A stretch of 64,000 nt of DNA from Megalonaias nervosa (GCA_016617855.1 JAECUM010003732.1:1-64000), one strand, 5' to 3'; positions 22,876 to 35,289 are shown, counted from the first letter of the stretch. Made by a program: numbers and translations. Notes: generated by a model from the letters alone, not told the origin.

Positions 22876-24387
22876 TTACAAAATTAAATCGCCGTGTAAA
22901 GTTTCGTATTCATCAGATGTTAATAAATTTTCCGATCTTAAATGATCAAGTATATCAATAATTTCATTATCAATTTCAGCGCCAACATTTCCAGCTTCCT
23001 TTGATGATATCAGCAGCATTAATCAGCCTATCATTTCAGCAGTTGATGTATATATTTTTACACCTGTTCCAGTTTTTTTGCTTGTGCGAATATTCTCATT
23101 AAGTTCAAATTCATCATAAAATTTTGCATATTCTGATTTTCCAGATCTAAATTTCTTCGCCGCAGATATTAAATTACTAGCAATAACATCATTTCTAGCT
23201 TGTTCATAAAATGTTTTAAGATCTTCTCCTTTAGCTTCGTCAATTTTATCATAAGCTTCTATTCCATTTTTATAAATATCATCTAATTTTTTAATAAAAT
23301 CATCATATTAATTTTGTGACCATTTATTAATATTATCAACATCTTTAATATTATTTTCTTCTATAAAAGTATCGTATGCGTATTTTGTTATTTTATCTGA
23401 TGTCATTTTTTTAATGTTCTCTTTACTTTCAGTTTCCGCTGGTAATACAACTATTGGTTTTTCAGTCTCTGCTGGTATTCTAATATACTTTTTTAGTTTT
23501 TTAGCATCTTTTATGCGATTTTCATCATTTATCTTAAATTTCCTATCAAAAGTCCAACCTTTACCAAACCCTGTTGGTCTGTTCTCAACTGCTGTTCTAC
23601 TAAAAATGCTAGCAATAACACCGACTCTAATTTTATCAGAAAGTTCAGACATATGACCTTGTTCATTAGTTTTTTCTAATTCGTCATTAGACTTATGACC
23701 ATCAGTCATCATTGTATTTAAATCAGCAGTAAGTTTATCATACCTTTCTTTCGACCAAGTTTTTATATTATCAATATCATTTATATCATTTTCTGCTAAA
23801 AATTAATTATAATCATCAGCAGTTATTTTATTATATGCTTTTGCTCTATAAAATCGTCTTTTTTCGTCAACACTTAAAAACCTTACTGTTAACTCTCCAA
23901 TTTTTTCTTGTTCTTTTTTTAATATCCTCTAATTTTTCTGATAATTTCCAAGTAAACTTTTAATCTCATGGGAAGTTAATTCTGATAATCTTTTTTCAAA
24001 GTAAAAGTGGATTATTAATTAGTCTATTTAGTTCATTTCGTCTAGCAACAGGATCAACAATATTTGCTACAAGAGCCTCAGCTAATTTTCTTCTTCTTCG
24101 TCAGATCTGGCGATAATTTTTGCAGCAGCTGCTTCTTGTTGTTCCTTAATAATCCAACCCAACCTTTTTCCTGTAGTTGCTTAACTTCTTCTTCTGACAG
24201 CGGTTTAGTTTCAGATTGTTTTCCAAGTAGTGCTTCAGTAACTGGTTTGAGAACTGTTGCTGCTGTTTCTGCAGCAGTTATTTGTCCACGTCGTGCTTGC
24301 TGTACTCGCTTCTTAAATTCTGCCTGAGACTGAGCAAGTTTTTTTTAGATCTTCTATATGTTTTCTGTATTTTGCTCCTTTGTCCAT
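22876..24387 (-). pseudogene. Large helical virion protein with conserved AGN C-terminus
   Basis: A gene of about 500 codons, broken by shifts near 24,345, 24,090 and 23,910-23,930 and by stops near 23,800, 23,308 and 23,027. Its middle contains a repeated block (ENDINDIDNIKTWSKERY and ENNIKDVDNINKWSQN). The C-terminus TGTGVKIY, then AGNVGAEIDNEIIDIL, matches GSGLVTSCPNN and AGNNSPEIINEAADIC at the end of the 354-aa protein of element 2b. It begins 6 bases after the packaging ATPase. Charged coiled-coil character suggests an internal scaffold or core protein; the role is not known. Confidence 0.6.
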
Positions 24388-24392
24388 AATTA

Positions 24393-25094
24393 TTATATAA
24401 ACTTACTGCAGATAATTTTCAATACAACAACGAAACATTTAGTTGCATTATGTGTTAATTTATCAAACAAGAAAAACTTATATTTATCCGCTGTCGCCTT
24501 ATGATATAATTCAATAAATTTATCTTTTGCTACATCGCCACATTGCTGGTTTGAATATTTCTAACGTCAACATTGTCCAGTCCCGGAAATAATATAAAAC
24601 AACCAGTATTTCGCCTAATAAATCTGTCAACATTATAAAAACCTTGGGTTAAATAAACAGAATTACATTTTTTATTACGCGACAGTGAAAAATATGATTT
24701 TATTTTATTCATCTCTACATTATTTAGCGGAATATCGTCAAAAACTACTATCTTATGTTCGGACGAATCAAGTTGATTAACTGGAACAAGTTCTTCTGGT
24801 TGTCTGATAATAAAAAAAATCTTCACCAGCATCAAGATCATCACAAAGTTTGTTATTATATTCGCTTAGTAGCTCGTACTTATCTTGCTGTGGATTAATT
24901 GTATAAATATAAACTCGATCGTAATTAAAATTATCTCCGAGAAGTAAATTCATAAGTAAATTTGTTTGTCCCGACCCAGTTCGTCCAACAATAAGATAAT
25001 GACAAACTGGAAGTTCATTGTTATGTTTATGTTTCACCAGCCGCTCTGTATCAAAATTTAATATCGGTGACGACATTGTCGTTAACTTTGCCAT
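24393..25094 (-). pseudogene. Packaging ATPase (FtsK/HerA/A32 type), damaged P-loop
   Basis: Two overlapping frames: the first has the P-loop region GRTGSGQTNLL, the second the Walker B strand KIVVFDDIPL and the following NSVYLTQGFY. The frame shifts near 24,815. The invariant P-loop lysine is glutamine here (AAA to CAA by one base), so the ATPase would be inactive even without the shift. It would pump DNA into capsids. The gene lies head to head with the fibre gene, 36 bases between starts. Confidence 0.85.
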
Positions 25095-25130
25095 TGTTTG
25101 TTATACATTTTATGTTATATTAAATAAATA

Positions 25131-26537
25131 ATGAGCCATTATGCAAAATTTGGAACAACATTAGGAGATTCATCGGCCACAATAACAAACGGCAATATTG
25201 ATTTATCCGGATATTTAAAAAAAAAACTGGTGATAAAATGACAGGAAACCTGTCCATGTCAAATCAGTGAGTAATAGATTTAGAAACAGATTATCTGCCA
25301 ATAAATGTTGTTGATACACAAGCTGTTAGTTATAAACAACTAAAATCCGTCGACGGTAATAAACTAGATAAATCTGGCGGAACTTTAAGCGGCAACTTAG
25401 ATATGTCAGGGAAAAAAAATTATAAATTTAGAGACTGGATATCCACCAGCAAATTTAAATCAAACTCAAGCGGTAAGTTATTTACAGTTGAAGTATGTTG
25501 ATGATAATAAGCTTGATAAAATCGGTGGGACAATTACAGGTAATATTAACATGTCGAGTAAAATAAATATTGGGTTAGACACAGCGTATCCGCCAGCATA
25601 ATTTGATAATGCACAAGCTGTAAGTTATTTACAGTTGAACTATGTTGATGATAATAAGCTTGATAAAATCGGTAGGACAGTTACAGGTGATATTAACATG
25701 AAATATAAAAAAATTATTGGTTTAGAAACCGTATATCCACCATCAGATTTAGCACAAGCTGTAAGTTATGCACAACTAAAATCAGTTGACGATAGAAAAC
25801 TTAACAAAGCCGGTGACACAATGACAGGTAACCTTGCAATGAGTAATAACTCAAAAATAACTGGACTACGAACAACCTCACCACAAGCTGATGCTGATGA
25901 TATTAGTTATGCTCAGTTAAAAGAAGAACTTACCCCATATGTTAAGAAATCTGGTGGACCAGTGACAGGCAACATAAACATGAGAGACAAAAAAATAACT
26001 ACGACATATGTTCCAGTTAACTATAATGATCTGACAAATAAAGTTTATGTTGATAGTCTGTCTAGTGGTATAAAACGAACTAAAAATAATGTTGGATATA
26101 TTCCAACACTTTATAAAGCAACTGACAACCGAGCCGGGTTTGAGGTAAGTGCATTATCATATTATCCTGAAAATTATCCTTATTACGCTTTCTCTGATAG
26201 ACATGAGTGGACGACCAACGGAGAAGTTGAAAATTTTTGGATTAAAATTAAATGTCCTACTGCAGTTGCTATTTGGCAATTTCATTTGCGAGGTCGATTA
26301 AACTCTAGTGTTGGTCGAATTTATAATTGGCAATTGGAAGGCTCAAACGATGATATTAATTGGACAACATTGTATAGCACAACAGACACTTTCATTTCAG
26401 CAACACAATATGTTACAATCCCGACAGAAAACACTGTTAACAAGTACTTATATTTTCGAGTTAATGTTTTTGCTGCTGAACATCTATTTCCAGGACTAAC
26501 AGCATTTCAAATATATACACTCGATGATCAAATTTAA
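25131..26537 (+). pseudogene. Fibre protein with phage-tail-like repeats and discoidin-like head
   Basis: From ATG 25131 the gene encodes about six repeats of some 45 residues, each with a GxxxTGNI(N/D)M core (TGNLSMS, SGNLDMS, TGNINM, TGDINM, TGNLAMS, TGNINM) and a linker VSYxQLK. This is the pattern of phage tail-fibre shafts. The final 140 residues (IYNWQLEGSNDDINWTTLY, YLYFRVNVF) look like a discoidin/F5-8C carbohydrate-binding fold. Breaks: the A run at 25,217-25,226, a TGA near 25,270 and a stop/shift near 25,600; from 25,635 the frame is open for 300 codons. It likely served as the attachment fibre. Confidence 0.7.
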
Positions 26538-26554
26538 TCTAATGCTATAAAATA

Positions 26555-27099
26555 ATGACAACACAATGGTTTACAGACCTTGCGACAGAATTTTATGATA
26601 ATATTTTTAACCCCGCCAAAATGGTTGGAGATGATTCACTAGCGGCACGTGCGATAAATACCAGAAAAAAATTATTCAATTCCAATGATAAATTCTCCAT
26701 AGTCAGAGTAAGAAAAAAATTTGGTTCGTGTTATGTATATGCGGGGACCACAACTAAAAGAAGCAATAGAAAATTTTGAAGTGATAAGTAGATATTGTTA
26801 TCCTGATGATTGTCTAGAAGAACTTAACAAGTTGAAATTATTTTTAAAAAAATATTGCTCGAGCTTGATCCTGGAAATTTGGATTTGATAATAAAATCGA
26901 ACTTAATAAAACAACGAGCTTACGGTGAAAGAGAAGATATATAAAAATATTGTAGAAGATAGTCATGATGGTCTCAACAGATTTATGGAATCTAAAATAA
27001 TAAGAATAAAAAGAAACAAAAAGTTATACAATAGTTTCTTAAAACGAGAAATTTTTAAGTATCTCGGTATGTACTACCATGACAAAAAAAAAACCTAAT
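26555..27099 (+). pseudogene. Unrecognised element 1 gene, broken
   Basis: The first 74 codons are open (MTTQWFTDLATEFYDN), then frameshifts near 26,745 and 26,860-26,930 separate further coding-like pieces (ENFEVISRYCYPDDCLEELN and NIVEDSHDGLNRFMESK). It starts 18 bases after the fibre stop on the same strand, so it is probably co-transcribed. No domain is recognised. Confidence 0.45.
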
Positions 27100-27112
27100 T
27101 AAAATCTTTACT

Positions 27113-27856
27113 ATGACACCAGACACTGAGTTAACTATTAAAGCATACTCAAATGCAATTTTGCCAATGATACGTAAAAGACCAGAATTTGATCCGATTA
27201 TTATTGACAGATCCAAAAAGATAATCAAAAATTTTGACGATGAAATTAGTGATCTTAATGATATTGAGCGAGAAAAGTTTTTTGATAAAGTGAGCCAAAC
27301 AGATTTAGTAGCAAAGCCTGATTCTTATTTTGATATAGATGAAGAAGATGATATTTCATTTCCATCAATCCAGCGCTCTAAACAATTGTTATTACGAAAT
27401 TATTACAATGAAGTCGAGAAAATACTCACAAAACCATATGAAAAATTAATGTTAAAAGTAGCTTCTGCTATTGGTCTGATAACAATTGAACTAAAATCGC
27501 TCAAAAAATTAATGCTAGCAAATTTTGTGACTGCATATGTAATTATCAGACAACATCTTGTTTTAAAAAATTACATGTTAGATCAAGTAAGTTTGGTATT
27601 AGGGTATATTGATCAAACAGAAAGCGATTACAGTAATTTAGTGAATTAAACAGATTTGTATGAACGTAAAGTAGGAACTACTTTTGACTCATACGCTTGG
27701 TTAAAGAAAAATGAGGTACTAACAGATGAACGATATAAGGATACTTCGTCAGATGTTTATGACAAATACAGAATTTTTATAGCTGATCCTAGAAATGATA
27801 TTTTCCGTGAGTTTCTTGATTCGATTGCTGGTGCTAGAACTTTTGCCTTTGTATAA
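27113..27856 (+). pseudogene. Unrecognised helical protein, one internal stop
   Basis: A frame of 247 codons interrupted by one in-frame TAA at 27,647. It is helical and charged, with an acidic patch (DIDEEDDISF) and a hydrophobic helix around residues 120-150. Element 2 has no clear relative inside the window. It lies between the 26,555 gene and the terminal membrane gene on the same strand, probably as part of one transcription unit. Confidence 0.45.
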
Positions 27857-27867
27857 AATATTGTATA

Positions 27868-28360
27868 ATGAAAAAACATATCATCGATTTCAACCACATT
27901 TCAGAAGAAATTCCAAAACAAGATGTTGACGCACTAGTACAATATTATAAATTTTATCATAAAAACCTTTGGTGTGTAAAAGAAAGTTATAAATACTACC
28001 GTAGAATACTTCGAGTAATATCATATTTGCCATTGTTAATGACCAGCTCTGGTATAATCTCAAGTGGAGCATTATTAAATCCGTTTTGGTTAATAATATC
28101 TGGTGTCGGTGTCTCTCTTTCAACACTTGTAAAAAAAATTGAACCTAAACTTGAAACAAAAAAAACATTCTTGTAAAACAGCAAGTATCACTTACAAAAA
28201 CTTACTTGATCAAATACGATCTTATTTGCGAGGTGTAAAATATGATATGGACGATTTAATACGTGAGTTTCATATTATTGACAGTATGTTAACGGATATC
28301 CTACCAATGAGAGTCGGCAGGTATGAAAAAGATTATCATAAAATATGGTTACAACAGTAG
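27868..28360 (+). pseudogene. Terminal membrane protein, two TM segments, frameshifted
   Basis: The first 102 codons contain two adjacent hydrophobic segments (YLPLLMTSSGIISSGALL and PFWLIISGVGVSLSTLV) after a basic KYYRRILR stretch. A shift near 28,165 separates the C-terminal helical part (NLLDQIRSYLRGVKYDMDDL). It is the last gene before the right terminal repeat. The truncated gene at 63,772 of element 2b starts with the same layout (YKRRIVVIDVVV, then a glycine-rich second segment), so this is a conserved accessory membrane protein of unknown function. Confidence 0.6.
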
Positions 28361-28379
28361 TAGATCATCTTTCCAATTT

Positions 28380-28726
28380 TGGGAAGGGGTGGGGGGTAGG
28401 GTCCCTGATCTAGAATCCGCATTTGGTTTAGGATCAGCCTATTAGATTACTGAAAAAAATAAAATATTTTATCACTAAAAAAAGTTAATCCAGCAGGTCA
28501 TTGGAGTTCTAGTCCAGAATCTGTTTTTGGTTTAGGATCATCTTTCCAATTTTTGGTAGAGGGGTGGGGACTCCTCTTCAAGGTCGAAAAAAATTTCTGG
28601 CCACTCCAATAAAATATTTTTAGTCTTATTTTGAGCTGAAAATGACTCCTTAATAAAATCACAAAATAGAAAGTTCTATAGGATAATTCTCGGTTTGGTT
28701 TAGGATCTGCCTATTAGTTTACTACT
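28380..28726 (-). repeat. Right terminal inverted repeat of element 1
   Basis: It is the reverse complement of 10,580-10,930, with the same inner GGTTTAGGATC subunits, and ends at ACTACT just before the TATGT flank. Confidence 0.9.
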
Positions 28727-28731
28727 TATGT

Positions 28732-30215
28732 TAACTTATGCCCATTCCTACAAACCAACGTCCACACCTGCAATGTAATATCTATGGAGAGAAGGGGTAT
28801 CAGACAGAAGGATGAGCAACATATATTCTTGCAGAATAACTTAATACTTAGAGACTAACACATATTATTAAAATCCAACACACGTTCTTACAATCCAACG
28901 CCCACTCTTAAATATGTATATATCTAGGAGGTCATTTTATGATTGTTTTGAAATAATTTTGCAACCGAAGCATTCATTACTAAGTTTATCGAATGTACAC
29001 GTCTTGACCTGTTGTTGGTACTGAATATAAAGGGAACCGTAGAATGTATCTTGTCTGTTAACAGAGTAATGTTTAGATGGCATACTACTTTAGGAAACGA
29101 GACAGGAAACATTAGTATAAGAGTCTACATACGTACAGACGGAAACATTTTGCTAATTGCACCAAAGTTTCAGCTGTTCACAACTGATTGACGTACGTCT
29201 TTCAAAACACTTTTGCTAAGACTTTATGGTTTTAAGCTAAGTAACAGAAAGAAGAGAAATCAAGAAATTTATTAAAATGAACAAATAATTATTCTCTAAG
29301 TTATAAAGTGAAAATTTAAGAGGTTCCTACAGCATTGTGAACTAAATCGCAAATAATCCTAAATGTTCTGTCACAAGTCCAAAAGTTGAGAATTTTCAGA
29401 ATGAATTCAATTATCTTGATTGTGCTTTTGTACCAATAGTCTTGAGCAGGTTAGTGTGCCAACAATCTTGATGTATCATAGTAACATAACTAATGGTGTG
29501 CCAACAATCTTGATGTATCACAGTAACATAACTAATGGTGTGCCAACAATCTTGATGTATCACAGTAACATAACTAATGGTGTGCCAACAATCTTGATGT
29601 ATCACAGTAACATAACTAAGAATTGCTTTGAACGAATTCATAATAATTTCCAAATAATGCTTAAGTCAGACAAGTCAATGAGCACTTTGTAATTCCAATG
29701 AGTAGTTTAAATAAATTATTCATCTCAAATTATATATCAACATAACATAAGGCTGAACTTAAAAACAAGAATAGATAAATTTGTTTACCACATCTTTATA
29801 TACTAAGTTTACTAGACTTACGACACAATAGAATACCTAAGATTTAGGTCTCAAGTCCGCTTCAAAAATATTCTAAGTTTGTAAATAAGATTAGGCTTGA
29901 ACTCAAATTGAATCAAACGTCTGCATACCCACTAAGTCAGCGTCACCAAGCTGATGCTGCATACCCACCAAGTCAATCTGCCATCTACATAAGAATGTAA
30001 TGTCAAGAACCCAATTAATAACAAAGATGTACACCTGAATGATGATTTCAATTTTCTTTGTTTTATTCGGTATCTAGAATTGTACCTACTTCATATATCA
30101 TTTGAGTTTATTTATCGGTTAGTATCAGGATAGCAATCGGCTTGATTCTTCTTTGGCATACTGTGGGTAGACATGTTAAACCCGATTGGAACAAAATCCA
30201 TTCATGGTACAAAAC

Positions 30216-30220
<5 letters not shown>
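28732..30220. other. Host DNA between elements 1 and 3
   Basis: No gene is supported. A 42-base minisatellite is listed separately. Short pieces such as CTTACAATCCAA occur here and on the left side of element 1 (about 10,523), suggesting the insertion site lay in repetitive host DNA. Confidence 0.5.
29453..29620. repeat. Minisatellite, four copies of a 42-base unit
   Basis: The unit GTGCCAACAATCTTGATGTA continues with TCACAGTAACATAACTAATG and repeats four times with almost no change. Because 42 is a multiple of three, both strands show spurious repeated open frames. Confidence 0.95.

Positions 30221-30281
<61 letters not shown>
30221..30281. repeat. (TA)n microsatellite
   Basis: An uninterrupted TA run; the tyrosine/isoleucine open frames over it are artefacts. 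Confidence 0.95.
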
Positions 30282-30291
<10 letters not shown>

Positions 30292-30719
30292 GTTCGATTG
30301 CATTCTTGGATGGTTTATTAGCTTCACATATTTAATCATGGGTAGGAATAACAAAGACATCTTCGGTACTGGCATAACGTAGTAGTTCCAAATCTGGAGC
30401 AATACAAATTTCAAAAAGGCCCTAACTTTCCTCGAAAGGGTACTAATGCAAAAGTGTATGTGCCTATTTACTCAAAGTGGGCATAATACCCAATAAACGC
30501 GCGCAAGAATAAAAACGATGGTCAAATTTCAAGTGACAAGTGACTGTACATGTGTGTGTCTGTGTGTGTACATTCTGCTTTGTTAGCTGGGGTGGGTGGG
30601 TCGGAAACTCCTTCTTGATCCGGCCCTTAGAACTGTCATTATTTAGAGGTTTGTGTCTTTTACATCATCTCAGAAAACATCAGAAAAGACGTATTAGCAG
30701 TTATGTATGTTGCTTATGG

Positions 30720-32540
30720 GACAATGGGACTTACACAGTAAAAAGTGAAGTTTCTACTTGAGGGACAATGGGAATTTAACATGGTAATGGCACTTTGGGG
30801 ACAAAGGGAATTTAACATGGATGACGTCACCGTACTGGATACTAGGGAAAATAGCAAGTGTTGCAAGTGGCTGACCTCAAAAAAGTGAATATGGAATATA
30901 GGGTCACTGTGAATTTAACGTGAGAATGGCACTTGGGGTACAAATTAACATGGGTGACGTCAAGGCACTAGCCACTAGGGAATAAATGGCAACAGTGTTG
31001 CAAGTGACTTACCTCAATTGGGTGGTGATATAGTAGCAGTGTTTGAGTTGACCTCAATACGTGCAAGTCTAGGTAAGTATTGGAAATTCTATGTTAAACT
31101 GAACATAGAGTTAATATGTGGTGTTCTCTATGGCCTCAAAAAGGGTTTATAGTGACAAAGGGTTATTAAAGGGTTTTATAATGACAAGCAAAACTTAGAT
31201 ATATACAAATCAACAAAACAATACTAATGCAACACAAAGACAAAAATTGTGTGAGGGGGGTAATAGTTAAAGAGTATATATTTTCGAGACAAGCGAGAAA
31301 TGGAAAAATGCTAGCATCTATTCATAGCTACAACTTGTGGAAATTCCTATGGAACAACCTAGTACCTATTTTTAGCCATATTTTGTGGTAAAATCCCATG
31401 GAGAAACCTCGTATGTATTTATAGCTACAAGTTGTGGTAATTCCTATGGAAAAGCCTAGTATCCATTTGCAGCCATAATGTTTTAAAATCTCTTGGAAAA
31501 TCCTAACATATATTTATGACTATAACTTGTGGAAATTATATGGAAAAAAACCTAGTATCTATTTTTAGACATAGTTTGTGGTAAAGTCGTATGGAAATAA
31601 GCCTGGTATCTATTTATAGCTACAACCTGTGGAAAATCCTATGGAAAACCTGGTATGTATTTATAGCCTAAAAACGTAACTGTGTTACAAGGAGGTGACC
31701 TCAATTGGGCGGTCACTTAGTAACAGTGTTTGAGCTGACCTCAATACTTGCTAGTCTAGGAACGTATTGGAAATTCTGTTAAACGGACCATAGAGTTAAC
31801 ATGCGGTGGGCTCTATGGCCTCAAAAAGATTTATAGGGTCACATGGGAACGGTAATGGATAAGGGCTTTTAAGTTGAAGTTGCCCACTTAAACAAACAAA
31901 CAAAACATACCATCCATCATGCCTTAAAATACTATCTATCACACTACCTATACCACCCAACATCTCAGTAACATCCAACATTACTTAAACACACACTCTC
32001 CCAAAATGCCCTGTGTTAGTTTAGAATGTAAGAGGAGGAGATGAAATTTCACAAACAATCACACACAGCAATACCATCCAGTACCTCCTACACGCTCTAT
32101 CAATAATGCCATGGGGTACCTTAAAAAAGGAGATGAAATTTCACAAACCTACTATCCCTTACACCACAAAAATACTATCCATCACACCATCTATACCATT
32201 CATATCCTGGGTAGAACGGTTTATGGAGCAGAAAGGTGTATGGAGTTGAAAGGTGTGTGGGGCGAAAGCATTTATGGAGACAAACAAACAAACAGAGACC
32301 AAACAGACAATATATTTACTCACAACCCAAAACGCCTTGTATTGTCTCCACATACCAGCTATCATACCAAAAGGGGAAGATCTATTTTTTTATTTAAAAA
32401 AAACAACAGCAAACTACATTTAATCTCACAAACCTATTATCCCTTTCAACACAAAATCCATCACACCATCTATTTATCCAATACCCCACAACTACACCAT
32501 CTACTGAGACAAACGTGGAGAATTTTTACACCGAGTACAA
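30720..32540 (+). repeat. Left terminal region of element 3
   Basis: The outer part (30,720-31,140) has repeated GGGACAATGGGAATTTAAC and GACGTCA blocks. The middle (31,308-31,668) has about seven copies of a 58-60-base unit with ATCTATTTATAGCTACAACT and TGTGGAAATTCCTATGGAAA. The inner part (31,880-32,540) is an array of a unit of about 140 bases containing GATGAAATTTCACAAAC and CTATCCATCACACCATCTAT. The inner array and outer blocks recur inverted at 39,900-41,160. Confidence 0.7.
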
Positions 32541-34600
32541 AGTGAACGGATTAAAGCTGAATCATTGAACGAGTCAATATGTGAACTTTGGCGTACTGAA
32601 AGAAGCTGTGTAAGCTGGGGAGGATCGAGACTTTTGAGTGACCACCTACTAACCAAACAAAATTTTACGTTTACCCACGCACCAAATCGTCATCCGACCC
32701 TTGGAAAAACCGTATCAAATCGTGTACCAGAAGCAGGTGCGGCTTACCAACCATTTCACTTTACCTTATGGACAAGCCGGTATTGGCACGAATATAAAAG
32801 GGAAAACTTCCAAGACCGACGCTTCATTGAGACTACAAAACGCCAAGCTAAAAAGAAAAATCCATTCTCACAGACACAAACCAACGAGAAAGTGATGTTG
32901 TGCGTGTAAAACCTTACGGATGCGAAAGCGATGCTGTTTATTTCCGTCCACGTGTCAACCGATTGGATGCTACACGACCACTCAATTTTACTCGTAAAAG
33001 TGATGCTGTGCTTCTACCACCATACGGATCTCTTCCATATCTGAGCAAACTACTTCGGGTATCACTGTCATCTCATCGAAATGCCTGGATACTGCAACTT
33101 TGAAAGTCGATTCCAAACGTTCAAAGTTAAGTGACCTAAATATCTGGCAGAAGGAGGTAAAGTCAAGTACTTCAGTTGGGGCGTGTCACTTCACGATTTG
33201 GAGGAGAAAGACTCGGCTTACCTGGAACATAATTAATATCTTCATGGATACTTTACAAGAGAACATTCGTTGATTGCCTCTGGAGTTGAGAAAATACATT
33301 TACAAAGAGTTCGTCAAAATACAAGTGAAACGCAAGAAACAATTGCATCCGAAAAAACATAAACTTTTAATTTACGCGTGGTATCTGAATGCCATAAAAG
33401 ACTTGATTCATTTGAAAGTATTCAGTTTGTCGGACATTCAACAACTAACCAAAGGAGAGAAAGACTTCGACTATTCCACTTCTTACTTCAAAATCAAATA
33501 AATTGTGAAATTTCAGACGGCAAAGAGTTAGAACAGAATTTCAAAGACTGTTTAATAACATCATGGTGGTGGTGGGTTAATATCACCATGGTGGTGGTGG
33601 GGACATCCACAGGACATCACACCTTTGCGAGAAGTGGTTTGTGATCGTATCTTAGACGTATCAGGAAATTCTGTTTGTGTACGGATACACTATCATCTGA
33701 AAGTGTCTTGGAATAAAACATACTAATCTGATTAACAATTCCATCATCCAGTACACGCACGACCTTTATCAGTAGTGATACAACAGATTCCGTAGAAAAA
33801 AAATTAGTGACACTATTCAGACTTTGGAGGATTACCAAAACTTTTTACAAGAACTGTTTTCATTGAATTGGGACGTCGTCTGCTATGAGCGCTAGTGACT
33901 TCGTTTCTGACATTTCGTTTCCCAGCAAATTCATCATGGACCATTTAAATGCGCAAGAGAGATTCATTCTGTAAAAATCGTTGCGCTTTCATCTCGATAA
34001 TACTTCTCTACCTCAACAGGAAGGAAAGAGTAGTAAACTTTATGCGATTCGGTATCATTACGATGTTTGGACGCAAAAAATGGCTAACTAGAACAAAAAG
34101 TTTTGTCTTTGATTCCAGGAAAACTTAAAACGTCGATTGAAACATGTGACATTTAAACCAGTGTTAGCCACAGTGTCAGAAGAACCCTACACCGAGGAAA
34201 ACAACCACATTCAGGACAGCAGCAACAGGACCGTTGTCGACATCGACACCGACGAAAGGCCATTCTTGGAGGAAAGATGTGAAACTGTTCATAGTGTAAA
34301 GACTCCAAAAACATTACAAAGTGTCCCCAGGTCACCACAACTTCGTAACAAATGCTGCACAGTGTTTGAATGGCATTTTGATCTTTTTGTTTGTCATGTT
34401 AGACATGTACTTATACATCTGGCTCTTACGCAATTTTGTATTTCGTGTTCAATTTTAACTTTGAATAAATGTGTCATGAAAAGTACAAAAATCTCTTGTC
34501 TTGCCTATGTTATTTTCAAAATTGTGATCACCTTGGCTATGGCTACATCTTCCTCTTCTGTCTCTTCCTCATCTTCTCTACTTTCAAAGTCACTGACGAA
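32541..34600 (+). other. Decayed coding DNA of element 3, not recognised
   Basis: Several short open frames (for example LPYGQAGIGTNIKG near 32,770 and a lysine-rich 75-codon frame at 33,274) lie in a row with stops between them. Base composition is less AT-rich than the flanks, as expected of old coding sequence, and the position fits structural genes, but no family can be named. Confidence 0.35.
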
Positions 34601-34602
34601 AT

Positions 34603-35280
34603 GTTAGATCGTTCCAGTTGGGAGGCCTTGTATCTTCGCCATCCCTTTAACATGTTGATTGCTGGACTCAGCAAAACCGAATTTGTTAAACGTTTGTTCG
34701 AACACAAAAGTCATTTAATCGATCGTCCACCCCGATGCATCGTGTGATGTTACAAACAGTGCCAATCTTCCTATAGTCTCCTTCGAGAAAGTGAAGGAGA
34801 TTCCATTGTCTTTGTGGAAGGTATTCCTCGCGAAGACGACGGGATCGTATCTGACACCAGTCAAACCCATCTGGTCATCTTCGACGCATGTTAGGAGGTG
34901 ACGCAGAAGAAATTAAACTTTGGTTAAGCTCAAAGGGCATCATCGTAATGCCAGTGTCATTTACATTACCCAAATATTTCTTTCAGCAAAAGTAAAGCCC
35001 ACTGTACCATCAGTCTCAATGCTCATTACGCGGTTTTGTTTAAAAGTCCCAAAGAAAAATCTCAAGTGCAAGTGTTACCAAACAGTTAGGAACTCCAGTC
35101 CTGACTAATAAGTACGACGATGTTACGCAAATACCTCATGCCTATTTACTCGTCGATTTAAAACCCACCACACCCGATTATTTGCGATTTCGTACTCATT
35201 TGTTTCACCACTGGTGCCAAGACAGAGGGCCTGTCATTTACACGTCCCCGTCAGTGTGAAAAAAAAATACAGAATCCTCC
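34603..35280 (+). pseudogene. Packaging ATPase remnant of element 3
   Basis: Ordered fragments fit the Polinton A32-type ATPase: a start region FNMLIAGLSKTEFVKRL in place of the P-loop (the GSGKT core has degenerated to GLSKTE), PPRCIV and CYKQCQSSY, a Walker B region THLVIFDAC, then PNIFLSAKVK and KSPKE-like blocks, and YLLVDLKPTTPDYLRFRT. Stops and shifts separate them, for example the TGA after CIV at 34,746. It is a fossil, placed where a packaging ATPase is expected. Confidence 0.6.
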
Positions 35281-35289
35281 GGCACTTCT

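Larger units (their letters stand above)
10580..28726. mobile_element. Element 1: Maverick/Polinton (adintovirus-like) endogenous element
   Basis: The element is bounded by inverted repeats (10,580-10,930 and 28,380-28,726) whose outer 46 bases are perfectly complementary and start AGTAGTAAAC. The 5-base string TATGT flanks both ends (10,575-10,579 and 28,727-28,731), a likely target duplication of the short kind made by retroviral-type integrases. The 18.1-kb length and the gene set (family B polymerase, integrase, adenain-like protease, packaging ATPase, double-jelly-roll capsid, penton-like protein, fibre) match Polintons. A SINE has landed inside and most genes carry breaks, so this is a resident genomic copy, not a free virus. 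Confidence 0.9.

Noticed and set aside
13020..25280. TGA read as an amino acid (recoding)
   Set aside because: The residues expected at the interrupted positions differ (arginine, glycine and others), and TAA stops and frameshifts also occur, so ordinary mutation explains the pattern better.
29453..29620. CRISPR-like array
   Set aside because: The copies are directly adjacent with no unique spacers, and this is animal DNA.
29411..29692. Protein with four 14-residue repeats
   Set aside because: Both strands give such frames from a 42-base minisatellite; no start context or neighbouring coding sequence supports a gene.
30173..30414. Tyrosine/isoleucine repeat proteins
   Set aside because: They are translations of the (TA)n run.
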